DNA of 28,126 nt, from the NCBI RefSeq assembly GCF_025567095.1, contig NZ_JAOQJH010000037.1. One strand, 5' to 3'. The stretch is from Anthropogastromicrobium aceti. GTDB taxonomy: Bacteria; Bacillota; Clostridia; Lachnospirales; Lachnospiraceae. The position numbers and the translations under genes are program-made. The number at the start of each line of letters is the position of its first letter. The first letter of the stretch is position 1. The notes below the pieces were generated by a model, which was not told the origin of the DNA, did no database searches, and was given only the letters and a program-made list of their open reading frames with translations. Positions 15,658 through 23,610 of the stretch are shown here, piece by piece.

Positions 15658-17587
15658 GAATATGAAACAATATGAAGAAAAAAATGATCCAATGCTTAAC
15701 CACGATATCACGCTAGAAGAGATCGAGGCCGCATGCCGCGCACATCAAAAGGAAAATGATAACCGCAACATGGCAGAGGAGTGCCGCGCTATTGCAAGAG
15801 AACAAAAAGAAAAAATGCAGGCACAGTTTACAAAAGGAAAGGGTGAAAAGCGTCATATCCTGCTTCGCCTTGGCCGTTATCTGTGGCAGTTTAAAGGCTG
15901 GTTGTTTCTTGCCATCTTGTTAAGTATAAGCTCAAATCTGCTGTCGCTAGCAGGTCCTATGTATTCTGGCTATGCCGTCGATGCGATGGTTGGCAAGGGA
16001 CAGGTAAATATGGAGCGTGTAATTTACTGCTGTGAGATCATGATTGCGCTGTATTTAGTATCAGCAGCACTTGCCTATATCTTAAATCTTGTCATGCTTC
16101 AGATTACAAAGCGCATAGTCTCAACTATGCGAAGCAATATCTTCGACCGCCTGATGCGTCTTCCTGTCAGCTTCTTTGATACGCACGCGGCAGGAGATAT
16201 TATAAGCCGTATCACCTATGATGTAGATACAATAAACACAAGCCTTTCAAATGATGTTGTGTCACTTGCTGCAAGCTTTATTACAGTAATAGGCTCGCTA
16301 GTTATGATGCTTTTAATTTCACCGCCGCTTGTATTGATTTTTGTTGTTACTGTGCCGCTTACAATCTTCTTTATTAAAAAGCTTACAGGACTTACAAGAC
16401 CTCTTTTTCGTGCCCGTTCAGGAAAGCTTGGCGAGTTAAATGGCTTTATAGAGGAGATGCTTGCAGGTCAGAAAAGCTTAAAGGCATATCATCAGGAAGT
16501 CAATACAATAGGCAAGTTTCAGGCAAAAAATGAGGAGGCTGTGGATGCCTATTATCGCGCCGATTACATGGGCAGTATGGTAGGACCGTCAGTAAACCTT
16601 GTCAACAATATTTCACTTGCACTAGTCACGATCTTTGGAGCGATTCGTTTTATATTTGGTCAGATGACACTTGGAAATATTTCCTCATTTGTTCTGTATT
16701 CAAGAAAATTTTCCGGTCCAATCAACGAGTCTGCAAATATCATGAGCGAGCTGCAGTCAGCACTTGCCGCCGCAGAGCGCGTGTTTAGACTGCTTGATGA
16801 GACAGAGGAGCCGGCTGACAGCACAGATGCGAAAGTACTCACCGACATTTACGGAGACGTAGAGCTGTCACATGTAAGCTTCGGTTACACAAAGGATCAT
16901 ACTATTATCCATGATCTGAGTTTACATGCAGAACCGGGTAAGCTTATTGCAATCGTCGGTCCTACAGGAGCAGGAAAGACAACCATCATAAATCTTTTGA
17001 TGCGTTTTTATGATATTGACAGCGGAAAAATTACTATTGATGGAAATGACATTACAAAGGTTACAAGAGACAGTCTGCGCCGTGCATTTGCCATGGTACT
17101 GCAGGATACGTGGCTGTTTCACGGAACAATTTATGAAAATATCGCCTACGGCAAGCCAGATGCCACACTCGAAGATGTGCAGCGTGTCTGCAAGGCCGCC
17201 CGTATTCATAACTATATAATGCGTCTGCCAAAGCAGTACGACACAGTACTTACAGATGACGGAAGAAATATTTCCAAGGGACAAAAGCAGCTTCTAACTA
17301 TCGCCAGAGCAATGCTTCTTGATGCACATATGCTGATACTCGATGAAGCCACATCAAATGTCGATACAAGAACAGAGCTTCAAATTCAGGAAGCCATGCT
17401 GGAGCTTATGAAAGACAAGACATGCTTTGTTATAGCACATCGCCTCTCGACAATTCAGAATGCAGACTGTATACTAGTTGTAAAAGAAGGCGAAGTAATC
17501 GAACAGGGAACACATGATGAACTTATGGAGAAACGCGGCTTCTATCGCTCACTGTATGATTCACAATTCGCAGGAAAACAGATTTAA
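15647..17587 (+). CDS. ABC exporter subunit, catalytic partner
   Basis: 646 residues from ATG 15647, eight bases after GGGAGG and inside the end of the previous gene. The first ~65 residues are a charged cytosolic extension, then six membrane spans (about 80-370) and an ATPase domain. Walker A GPTGAGKTT (438-446), Walker B glutamate E567 (MLILDEATS) and switch His H598 (IAHRLST) are intact; the signature is altered to ISKGQ (542-546). The altered signature should face the degenerate Walker B of the partner, giving one consensus and one non-consensus ATP site. Followed after 15 bases by the BlaI-type gene. Confidence 0.93.
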   Translation: MKHKNMKQYEEKNDPMLNHDITLEEIEAACRAHQKENDNRNMAEECRAIAREQKEKMQAQFTKGKGEKRHILLRLGRYLWQFKGWLFLAILLSISSNLLSLAGPMYSGYAVDAMVGKGQVNMERVIYCCEIMIALYLVSAALAYILNLVMLQITKRIVSTMRSNIFDRLMRLPVSFFDTHAAGDIISRITYDVDTINTSLSNDVVSLAASFITVIGSLVMMLLISPPLVLIFVVTVPLTIFFIKKLTGLTRPLFRARSGKLGELNGFIEEMLAGQKSLKAYHQEVNTIGKFQAKNEEAVDAYYRADYMGSMVGPSVNLVNNISLALVTIFGAIRFIFGQMTLGNISSFVLYSRKFSGPINESANIMSELQSALAAAERVFRLLDETEEPADSTDAKVLTDIYGDVELSHVSFGYTKDHTIIHDLSLHAEPGKLIAIVGPTGAGKTTIINLLMRFYDIDSGKITIDGNDITKVTRDSLRRAFAMVLQDTWLFHGTIYENIAYGKPDATLEDVQRVCKAARIHNYIMRLPKQYDTVLTDDGRNISKGQKQLLTIARAMLLDAHMLILDEATSNVDTRTELQIQEAMLELMKDKTCFVIAHRLSTIQNADCILVVKEGEVIEQGTHDELMEKRGFYRSLYDSQFAGKQI

Positions 17588-17602
17588 GAAAGGAAGAAAT
17601 TC

Positions 17603-17941
17603 ATGAAAGATTTGTCAAAGACTGAACTTTTAATTATGAAATGTGTATGGGGTTCTGACCATCCGGTGACAGCGACACAGATTCAGCAGATTTTGTTAGA
17701 AAAATATCAGACCGAACTTGACCGCAGATCACTCGGCACGCTTATGTATCGTCTTGATCAGAAGGGTTATGTTAACGTAGATGTCAGCACAAGAGTAAAC
17801 CTCTATACAGCAAAGGTAAAGGAAGAGGAGGCGAGAAAAAAGAAGGGAAGAGAAATCTTAAAGCTCTGGTATGACGGCTCTCTTGATCAGCTTGTCTCAG
17901 ATCTTTACAGCGCAGAGGATGAGGACGAAGAAGATAACTGA
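17603..17941 (+). CDS. BlaI/MecI/CopY-family repressor
   Basis: 112 residues, AAAGGAAG ribosome site. Winged-helix start LSKTELLIMKCVWGSDHPVT followed by LDRRSLGTLMYRLDQKGYVN is typical of BlaI/MecI. The C-terminal dimerisation part ends with KLWYDGSLDQLVSDLY and a strongly acidic tail. In the known systems, a BlaR1-type protease in the membrane senses a ligand and triggers loss of the repressor; the next gene encodes one. Likely controls this operon, possibly also the downstream secreted-protein genes. Confidence 0.92.
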   Translation: MKDLSKTELLIMKCVWGSDHPVTATQIQQILLEKYQTELDRRSLGTLMYRLDQKGYVNVDVSTRVNLYTAKVKEEEARKKKGREILKLWYDGSLDQLVSDLYSAEDEDEEDN

Positions 17942-17967
17942 TGAAAAAGAAAGGCAGGTGAAAACAT

Positions 17968-19365
17968 ATGGAAACATCAGAGTGGTCTAACTTTTTCCTT
18001 CAGTGGGCAGCAACATTATTTTGGATTTTCTTTCTGACTGGAATGACAGGAAGCATAATAGCAAATTTGTGGCGCTTTGCCAGAAAACGTCACTTTATAA
18101 ACGATACGATCTTTATGAGGATGCTTCTTTGGCCTGTTTTGATCAGTTTCTTTGTCCCGGTAATTTTTCTGTACTGGCAGCAAAAAGAAGGCAGACATGC
18201 ATTTCAATATGAAATGTTTCGTTCAGCGGGATTTGTGACGCTTATGCTTAGTGCTGTTATAATTATCTGGCTGGCAGGCGCTTTGCGAAGAACTGCTATT
18301 ACATTATGTCAGCTTAATAGCCTGTATCAGTTAAAAATAAACGCGAAGCGAGATCTTTTGTGGCAGGAAGATGAACAAAAAGAAACATATAGGCTTTGCG
18401 CTAAAATGGGTATTTGCCGTCATGTTACTGTTTTTATAAGCAAAGAGATTGTGTCGCCAATGACAATGGGATTTTTAAACCCATGTATTTTTCTTCCGGC
18501 AGGTGAAATCGACAAAGAGACGCTTCGGCTAATTCTAGTGCATGAACTGACGCATATTCATCATAAAGATTTTTTAATGAAGCAGATGATGCTTGTGATT
18601 TCAAGTCTTTACTGGTTTTGTCCGGGCATAAATGAGCTTTTTGCAGAGTTAAATGTATGTAATGAATATTATTGTGACCTTGACAGCATCAAACAGCTTG
18701 GCATAGAGCAGCATGAATATTTTTCAAAGATTCGTGCCTTTGCAGCCGATCAGAAGCAGCGGCGTGCATATGCGTATTCAGCACTGTGCGAAAACAAAAA
18801 CACGTTAAAAGCGCGTGAGCGTGCCGCTCAAAAGACTAAACTTGCACAAAACAGTAAGATGTTTACAACAACAGGACGTATAACAGCTGTAATTCTTGCA
18901 GGTATTATCTTATGTACAAGTGCCTATACAATCAGCTTTGCATCAATAGTCAGCTATGATGCCGCGATGAAATTTGTCACATCAGAAGAAACGGAGTATC
19001 AGAAAAAGCAGACAGAGCTTGATGCATCTGACCTTTATTTTACTGGTGATGAGATTAAAATTGATGAGCTGCTATCAAAAAAATCAGCCCATAAATATGG
19101 TTCAGATGAACAAAAATGGACGCTGCAAAAAGATCAAGAGATTCAGTTTGGGCCTTTCTACAAAGAAAAAGGCGAGAGTATATGGGTTTATACATACGCG
19201 AACTATAGAGTAGAATATGGAATCATCCGTGACACAAAAAGACGCTGCCTCGAAGGAAAGAATGAAGGCCATAATTTTGATATAGAAGAGAGCGGGATGT
19301 ATTATGTCTTTATCAGAAATTGGTCAGGAGAGCGGACAGAGGGTGGATCATTAGTGGTGCAGTAA
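17968..19365 (+). CDS. BlaR1-type M56 membrane metalloprotease with unknown sensor domain
   Basis: 465 residues. Three N-terminal hydrophobic spans (about 10-33, 48-68, 83-103), then a cytoplasmic zinc-protease domain with HELTH at 192-196 and the second metal-site region around NEYYCD (232-237). A fourth span at about 305-327 is followed by ~135 extracellular residues. This outer part lacks a transpeptidase domain (no SxxK or KTG-type set) and is much smaller than the ~250-residue BlaR1 sensor; it is rich in Tyr, Trp and charged residues (near the end, GMYYVFIRNWSGE). It probably senses something other than beta-lactam and signals to the BlaI-type repressor 26 bases upstream. Confidence 0.9.
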   Translation: METSEWSNFFLQWAATLFWIFFLTGMTGSIIANLWRFARKRHFINDTIFMRMLLWPVLISFFVPVIFLYWQQKEGRHAFQYEMFRSAGFVTLMLSAVIIIWLAGALRRTAITLCQLNSLYQLKINAKRDLLWQEDEQKETYRLCAKMGICRHVTVFISKEIVSPMTMGFLNPCIFLPAGEIDKETLRLILVHELTHIHHKDFLMKQMMLVISSLYWFCPGINELFAELNVCNEYYCDLDSIKQLGIEQHEYFSKIRAFAADQKQRRAYAYSALCENKNTLKARERAAQKTKLAQNSKMFTTTGRITAVILAGIILCTSAYTISFASIVSYDAAMKFVTSEETEYQKKQTELDASDLYFTGDEIKIDELLSKKSAHKYGSDEQKWTLQKDQEIQFGPFYKEKGESIWVYTYANYRVEYGIIRDTKRRCLEGKNEGHNFDIEESGMYYVFIRNWSGERTEGGSLVVQ

Positions 19366-19432
19366 AAGAATGAAGCTAAATAGTTGCCTTAAGGAAAATG
19401 TAAGAAAAAATATATATAAATGTTAATTGACG

Positions 19433-19484
19433 GATTCGTAACATTGTGTTAGTATAACAACAAGATGTTACGAATCTTTTTTTT
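19433..19484 (+). terminator. Terminator of the exporter-blaR1 operon, possibly with embedded promoter and operator
   Basis: GATTCGTAACAT (19433-19444) is a perfect inverted repeat of ATGTTACGAATC (19465-19476), followed by eight T (19477-19484). The loop is long (20 nt). Its 5' arm and loop also contain a promoter-like TTGACG-17-TAGTAT (19427-19455) and a short palindrome TAACA-TTG-TGTTA (19439-19451). The terminator reading is the safest; overlap with a BlaI-controlled promoter is possible. Confidence 0.75.
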
Positions 19485-19492
19485 GTTATACA

Positions 19493-19520
19493 TTGATTGT
19501 TTTCTACTTGCATATATAAA
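19493..19520 (+). promoter_or_regulatory. Probable promoter of the secreted-protein gene
   Basis: TTGATT (19493-19498), 16-bp spacer, TATAAA (19515-19520). It lies just after the preceding terminator and would give a leader of about 70 nt containing the poly-G run and two hairpins. Confidence 0.45.
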
Positions 19521-19537
19521 GGCGCCGAAGGTAAGTA

Positions 19538-19545
19538 GGGGGGGG
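19538..19545 (+). repeat. Poly-G tract in the leader
   Basis: Eight consecutive G in an otherwise AT-rich intergenic region, downstream of the predicted promoter and upstream of the hairpins. Runs of this kind are prone to slippage and could alter leader length or folding. Confidence 0.6.
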
Positions 19546-19570
19546 ATCAGTTGTGTAAAATATATCACAA

Positions 19571-19597
19571 AGGCGAAAGCCTAGAAGGAGGCTTCTA
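19571..19597 (+). promoter_or_regulatory. Tandem leader hairpins, the second holding the ribosome site in its loop
   Basis: AGGC-GAAA-GCCT (19571-19582) is a short GNRA-loop hairpin. It abuts TAGAAG-GAGG-CTTCTA (19582-19597), whose loop displays the GAGG of the ribosome site and whose last base is the A of the start codon. This could modulate translation of the secreted protein. Confidence 0.5.
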
Positions 19598-19992
19598 TGA
19601 AAAAGAGAGGTTTAGCAGCTGCTTTGGCTATGCTGACAATGGCAACTACGGGAACTGCGTTTGCAGCGACAAGTTATTGGATTCCGGTATACTATAATAA
19701 TGAAGGATATAATTCTACGCCTGTTAAAAAGGTGATTCCAGCAGATCATGCATATGTAAAGGCTCTGGGAAGCAATCATAATGAATTACCTACAAATTAT
19801 ATTGTTATTGCAAACAATAGTGCGCAGATGACACAGGGATCTATTAATTTTATGAATTCTGATCGCAGTAAGCACTCAATCCAATACAAGGCGGCGTATT
19901 ATAATTATGTGGATTATTGTATGCTTCGTGCAAATTCAGGCTCTCCGACTGCAAATTATACAGTTTGGGGAGAGTGGAATCCAAACGGCTGA
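19597..19992 (+). CDS. Small secreted Tyr-rich protein of unknown function
   Basis: 131 residues, GGAGG five bases before the ATG. The signal peptide is cut at about AFA|AT (A23|A24), leaving ~108 residues with twelve Tyr, three Trp and one Cys; no membrane anchor, lipobox or wall-sorting motif. The mature part looks like a small beta-rich domain (KAAYYNYVDYCMLRANSGS) ending in YTVWGEWNPNG. I recall small Firmicutes proteins of unknown function with similar ends (DUF2712-like), but this is not certain. Its position, ahead of an attenuator, a lipoprotein and a three-gene ABC transporter and after a BlaR1/BlaI pair, fits an exported antimicrobial, signal or surface protein. It differs from its neighbours in being terminated separately. 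Confidence 0.8.
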   Translation: MKKRGLAAALAMLTMATTGTAFAATSYWIPVYYNNEGYNSTPVKKVIPADHAYVKALGSNHNELPTNYIVIANNSAQMTQGSINFMNSDRSKHSIQYKAAYYNYVDYCMLRANSGSPTANYTVWGEWNPNG

Positions 19993-20011
19993 TTATAATT
20001 TTTGACAATAT

Positions 20012-20050
20012 AAATATCCCCTTGGAGTTTATACTCTGAGGGGATATTTT
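20012..20050 (+). terminator. Attenuator-like terminator after the secreted-protein gene
   Basis: AAATATCCCC (20012-20021) pairs with GGGGATATTT (20040-20049), with an inner GAGT/ACTC stem. The T run is short, so read-through to the lipoprotein gene is likely. It would make the secreted protein more abundant than the downstream proteins. Confidence 0.6.
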
Positions 20051-20069
20051 AAAAAAGGAGAATCAGAAA

Positions 20070-21191
20070 ATGAAGAATAATCAAAAATATTTGGTAATAT
20101 TTGTCGGAATGATCGCATTAGCTTTGCCAGGGTGTAGATTTAGAAGAGAAATTTCAGTTTCGATGCCTGCTGAAAGTGAAGAACAGATTCAAGTTGAAAG
20201 TAATACCAATACTGAAAAAGAGGATGGTAGGAATTATTTAGAATCTGTAAAATTAAAGAGAAACGACAATACGGATTTAAATCAGTTTGCTCAGCTATTA
20301 TTAGGGGTACCAACAATAGAAGAAGCAGAGCAGTATAAGCCGAAACATTTCTTGGGTGATTATTATTATGAGAAAGATGGTACGGTTGTAATCTATAACA
20401 AGGATTTTGCTATTAGTTATAGCGATGAAAATGATGGAATGGCATCTTCATATAATCGTTTGATAAGTCCAATTTTGGATGGAACTTCACTTAGAGGAAT
20501 GTATCCAAAAGAAGAATTGGATTCATGCAGTAAGGAACAAGCAATACAAGCCTGTGAAAAGTATGCTAAGTTGTGTGGCTATGAGGATGCGGAAGTTTCT
20601 TCATATGCAATTACGTTAGATGCTGTTGAAAAGATTAATGAAATTATGCCAGTTGGTGCACCAGGAGAAGGGTACGAGATTATAACAAGAGGACAAGTGG
20701 AGCAGCTTAGGGATGAGGGAAAAGACAGTGAAGCAGATGCTTTGGAAGAAAAGATGGATAGTGGAGCTGAAAGAAATTTGCCATGGACGAAGGAATATGA
20801 GGCTATAATTTTAATATATCATTTGAAACTGAATGATGTTTTGGTGGACAGTAGGAATCAACAATTGGAGATTGTATATGTTCCATATAAAAATAAAATT
20901 GCAGTTTTATCAGCAACTATTCCATATGAACCTGAAAAAATTTCAGAAAAACATGAATTGATTTCAAAAGAAAAGGCGATGTCACAGGCTGTACAGGTTT
21001 TAGGAACAGACGTGAAGATTTTGACACTTTCGTTGGTTTATGTGATGGAATATGATGAAAATGGAGATGAAAATGCAGTTCCTGCATGGAAGATTAATTA
21101 TACAGCAAATAATACGGATGGTTTTATGCAAATAGCAAGTTCTAAATTGATTTATATTGATGCAGTAAGTGGTTTTCAAATAACTAATTAG
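20070..21191 (+). CDS. Lipoprotein of unknown function
   Basis: 373 residues, AAGGAG nine bases before the ATG. Lipobox LALPGC with the lipidated Cys at residue 22, then an acidic Ser/Glu/Asn linker (about 30-55). Two or three alpha/beta modules follow; the last (about 310-370: ISKEKAMSQAVQVLGTD, AWKINY, LIYIDAVSGFQITN) resembles PepSY/YcdB-like folds in which an acidic strand ends near the C-terminus. No catalytic motif was recognised. The gene lies between the secreted protein and the ABC permeases (16 bases to the next frame), so it may be the surface partner or immunity lipoprotein of that transporter. Confidence 0.8.
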   Translation: MKNNQKYLVIFVGMIALALPGCRFRREISVSMPAESEEQIQVESNTNTEKEDGRNYLESVKLKRNDNTDLNQFAQLLLGVPTIEEAEQYKPKHFLGDYYYEKDGTVVIYNKDFAISYSDENDGMASSYNRLISPILDGTSLRGMYPKEELDSCSKEQAIQACEKYAKLCGYEDAEVSSYAITLDAVEKINEIMPVGAPGEGYEIITRGQVEQLRDEGKDSEADALEEKMDSGAERNLPWTKEYEAIILIYHLKLNDVLVDSRNQQLEIVYVPYKNKIAVLSATIPYEPEKISEKHELISKEKAMSQAVQVLGTDVKILTLSLVYVMEYDENGDENAVPAWKINYTANNTDGFMQIASSKLIYIDAVSGFQITN

Positions 21192-21215
21192 TGTAAAAGA
21201 GCGGAGGTGAAAAAT

Positions 21216-22010
21216 ATGAACTGCCTTAGAATGGATTTGAGGAGAAGTATTTTTTGCAAAAAATTTGTATTCATTGTAATGGCAACACTTTTGGTTTTAT
21301 TTGCTTCAACATGGAATGAATTTCAAAGTTATACATGGTGGGGAGATTCAACAGGGATGCAGGGGTGCGTAAATATATTATATAATAGTTTGGCATATGA
21401 TAAATTTAAGGTAGTTATTGTTTTTTTGTTCGGCGGCATTTACACGGGCAGCTATTGTAGTGATGAAAATAGTCGCTATTTGCGTTCAATTCTTAATAGA
21501 ACAAATCTTTTGTCATACACGATAAGTCGTTTTCTTGTTAACTTTATAGCGATAATGCTGGGAATGATAATAGTGATTGGACTCTATCTTGTTGTCAGTG
21601 TTTGCGCGGGTTTGCCATTGATGTCATTGGGAATGAAAGATCTTTACTATGGAAGTTTTTCGTGGAATCATCCGATGATTTATTCAATTATGATGGCACT
21701 TCAGTTTGGTGTGATCACAGCTGCATGTAGTGGTACTGGATTATTGCTTTCTGCTTATCAGCCTAATTTATTTGTGGCAGTTGGAATGTGTGGGCTTACG
21801 TTCTATGCAGCGGCTTCCTATATTCCATATAGCAGTATATTCAGTGTATTGGGGCTGATTTCTATGATGCCAACATTTTCAGCAGGAACTGCTACTCCAC
21901 ATACGCTTATGTTTTTATGGGGGATGCTGTACCCACTGACCGTATATGCATTCTGTGCATTTTTCTTTGCCAGAAGACTAGAATGGAGGAAAAAACATGG
22001 GCTTATTTAA
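21216..22010 (+). CDS. ABC-2-like membrane protein, first permease
   Basis: 264 residues from ATG 21216, eight bases after GCGGAGG (a GTG at 21207 overlaps that site). Six hydrophobic spans, a first one near residues 20-40, and a large extracellular loop (about 40-70) that contains Trp-rich WNEFQSYTWWGDSTG. The pattern (short N-terminal helix, long loop, then YCSDENSRYLRSIL) is like ABC-2 permeases of bacitracin, lantibiotic and bacteriocin-immunity transporters. It overlaps the next gene by 14 bases, indicating coupling. Confidence 0.8.
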   Translation: MNCLRMDLRRSIFCKKFVFIVMATLLVLFASTWNEFQSYTWWGDSTGMQGCVNILYNSLAYDKFKVVIVFLFGGIYTGSYCSDENSRYLRSILNRTNLLSYTISRFLVNFIAIMLGMIIVIGLYLVVSVCAGLPLMSLGMKDLYYGSFSWNHPMIYSIMMALQFGVITAACSGTGLLLSAYQPNLFVAVGMCGLTFYAAASYIPYSSIFSVLGLISMMPTFSAGTATPHTLMFLWGMLYPLTVYAFCAFFFARRLEWRKKHGLI

Positions 22011-22902
22011 ACGTTCAATGGCAGTTACTTCCATTAATTTTAATTGTTGGAGACAGGACTTTAGAGTGAAATTTATTCTTTTATTTACTGCGCTTATTGT
22101 TTTTAATACATTGAAACCTGTTCTGCAATATGGACTAGATAATGGTGCAGTATCTACACCACTTCTTCTTCCATTACTATTTGGAAGTACAGAGATTTCG
22201 ATTGGAACACCGAAAATTTGTTTTCATGTTGGACTTATTTTGTTACTCTGTGATGCGCCATTTTATTATCCGATTACACCATATGCAATCATGAGAAGCA
22301 AACGCTCTGGTTGGTGCATTGGCACTTGTCTGTACATAGCAGTAGTTTCATTTGTCTATATTGCGTTTATTACAATCTGTGCAGCACTGGTGGCTGTTCC
22401 AATTCTTTCCTTGAGGGACAGTTGGGATGGTGCGGCGGCGGATCTTGTTTATGGAACCTCACAGATGAGTAAAGAGCAATTAGCTCAATTATATCCAACG
22501 ATTATTCCGATTGCAGTTGTGAAATATTTATACCCAAGTGGAGCAACACTTTATACGTTTCTGACAGCATGGGCTTCCTTTACACTGCTTGGTATGATTT
22601 TGTATTTGGTTAGCTTGATCAGCAAAAATATATTGTGGGGATTAGCTGCGACTGGAATTATTGTTTTTCTCGATCCAATACTCACATGGTTTACATTCCC
22701 GAAAAAATTCTGGCTGCAATATTTTTCGCCTGTCTGCTGGACAAGCGTGGAATCCTTAGACAGTGTGCAGCCATATCGTGCTCTAAATATTCCAACAATT
22801 TCAGCTCTGTATGTAATTTTGTTGTCAGTATCTTTTGTGGCAATCTATTATCAGAGTAAACGAATCATGATCACAGATTTGCAGGGAAACAATGAACAAT
22901 AA
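21997..22902 (+). CDS. ABC-2-like membrane protein, second permease
   Basis: 301 residues, TGGAGG at 21984-21989. About six membrane spans, beginning with a short cytoplasmic segment and an initial hydrophobic stretch near residues 25-45. It shares little with the first permease beyond topology (both have the R-S-x-R/K-type charged loop after the second span: YAIMRSKRSGW here). It probably pairs with the first permease to form the channel driven by the ATPase 36 bases downstream. Confidence 0.8.
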   Translation: MGLFKRSMAVTSINFNCWRQDFRVKFILLFTALIVFNTLKPVLQYGLDNGAVSTPLLLPLLFGSTEISIGTPKICFHVGLILLLCDAPFYYPITPYAIMRSKRSGWCIGTCLYIAVVSFVYIAFITICAALVAVPILSLRDSWDGAAADLVYGTSQMSKEQLAQLYPTIIPIAVVKYLYPSGATLYTFLTAWASFTLLGMILYLVSLISKNILWGLAATGIIVFLDPILTWFTFPKKFWLQYFSPVCWTSVESLDSVQPYRALNIPTISALYVILLSVSFVAIYYQSKRIMITDLQGNNEQ

Positions 22903-22938
22903 TGAGTGGTCAAAAAGAGAAAGTGAGGAACGCATAGA

Positions 22939-23583
22939 ATGATAGAAATAAAAGATTTGACGAAGAGCTTTGATGGTGTGGAAGTTTTGTCTCATATTAG
23001 TATGACTTTAGAATCGGGTAAGATTTACGGACTTGTCGGTCGAAATGGTTCAGGAAAAACAATGTTGATGAAGCATATCTTGGGTTTCGTGTCGCCAACA
23101 TCGGGAATCATCACAATTAATGGTAAAGTACTTGGAAAGGATATTGATGCGCCAGATAATATTGGAGCCATTATTGAAAATCCAGGATTTCTTCCAGGTT
23201 ACTCAGGCTTTCGCAATTTAAAAATGCTTGCATCAATTCGTCATAAGATTTCCGATGAAGAGATTAAAAATGCGATTCGTCTTGTCGGACTTGACCCAGA
23301 GAGTAAGAAGCATGTAGGAAAATATTCGCTCGGTATGCGTCAGCGACTTGGACTTGCACAGGCACTAATGGAGCACCCGGATATACTTCTTTTGGACGAG
23401 CCATTGTCAGGCTTAGATAACGATGGCGTGCAGGAAATGTACCAGATTCTTCTAAAGCAAAGAGAAGCGGGAAAGCTAATCGTTGTCGCCAGTCACAGCA
23501 GCGAGGATATCCGTGTCCTTTGCGATGAGATTTTTCATTTTGACAAGGGAAAGATGATCGATCACCAGATCGCAGAAAAGTAG
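22939..23583 (+). CDS. ABC transporter ATPase, ABC-2 type
   Basis: 214 residues. Walker A GRNGSGKTM, signature YSLGMRQRLGLA, Walker B ILLLDEPLSGLD, switch His in VVASHSSEDI. Short, with no C-terminal regulatory extension, as in lantibiotic/bacteriocin-immunity and bacitracin-type transporters. Last gene of the run that starts with the lipoprotein; a structured intergenic region follows. Confidence 0.95.
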   Translation: MIEIKDLTKSFDGVEVLSHISMTLESGKIYGLVGRNGSGKTMLMKHILGFVSPTSGIITINGKVLGKDIDAPDNIGAIIENPGFLPGYSGFRNLKMLASIRHKISDEEIKNAIRLVGLDPESKKHVGKYSLGMRQRLGLAQALMEHPDILLLDEPLSGLDNDGVQEMYQILLKQREAGKLIVVASHSSEDIRVLCDEIFHFDKGKMIDHQIAEK

Positions 23584-23610
23584 TTCAAAGTAGAAAAATC
23601 ATCACTTTGT

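Noticed and set aside
17603..19365. Beta-lactam resistance regulator pair controlling a beta-lactamase
   Set aside because: No beta-lactamase or penicillin-binding protein gene is nearby and the BlaR1 homologue lacks the beta-lactam sensor domain.
19530..19600. Cyclic-di-GMP or other riboswitch in the secreted-protein leader
   Set aside because: Short hairpins are present but the conserved core of known classes was not found and the leader is too short.
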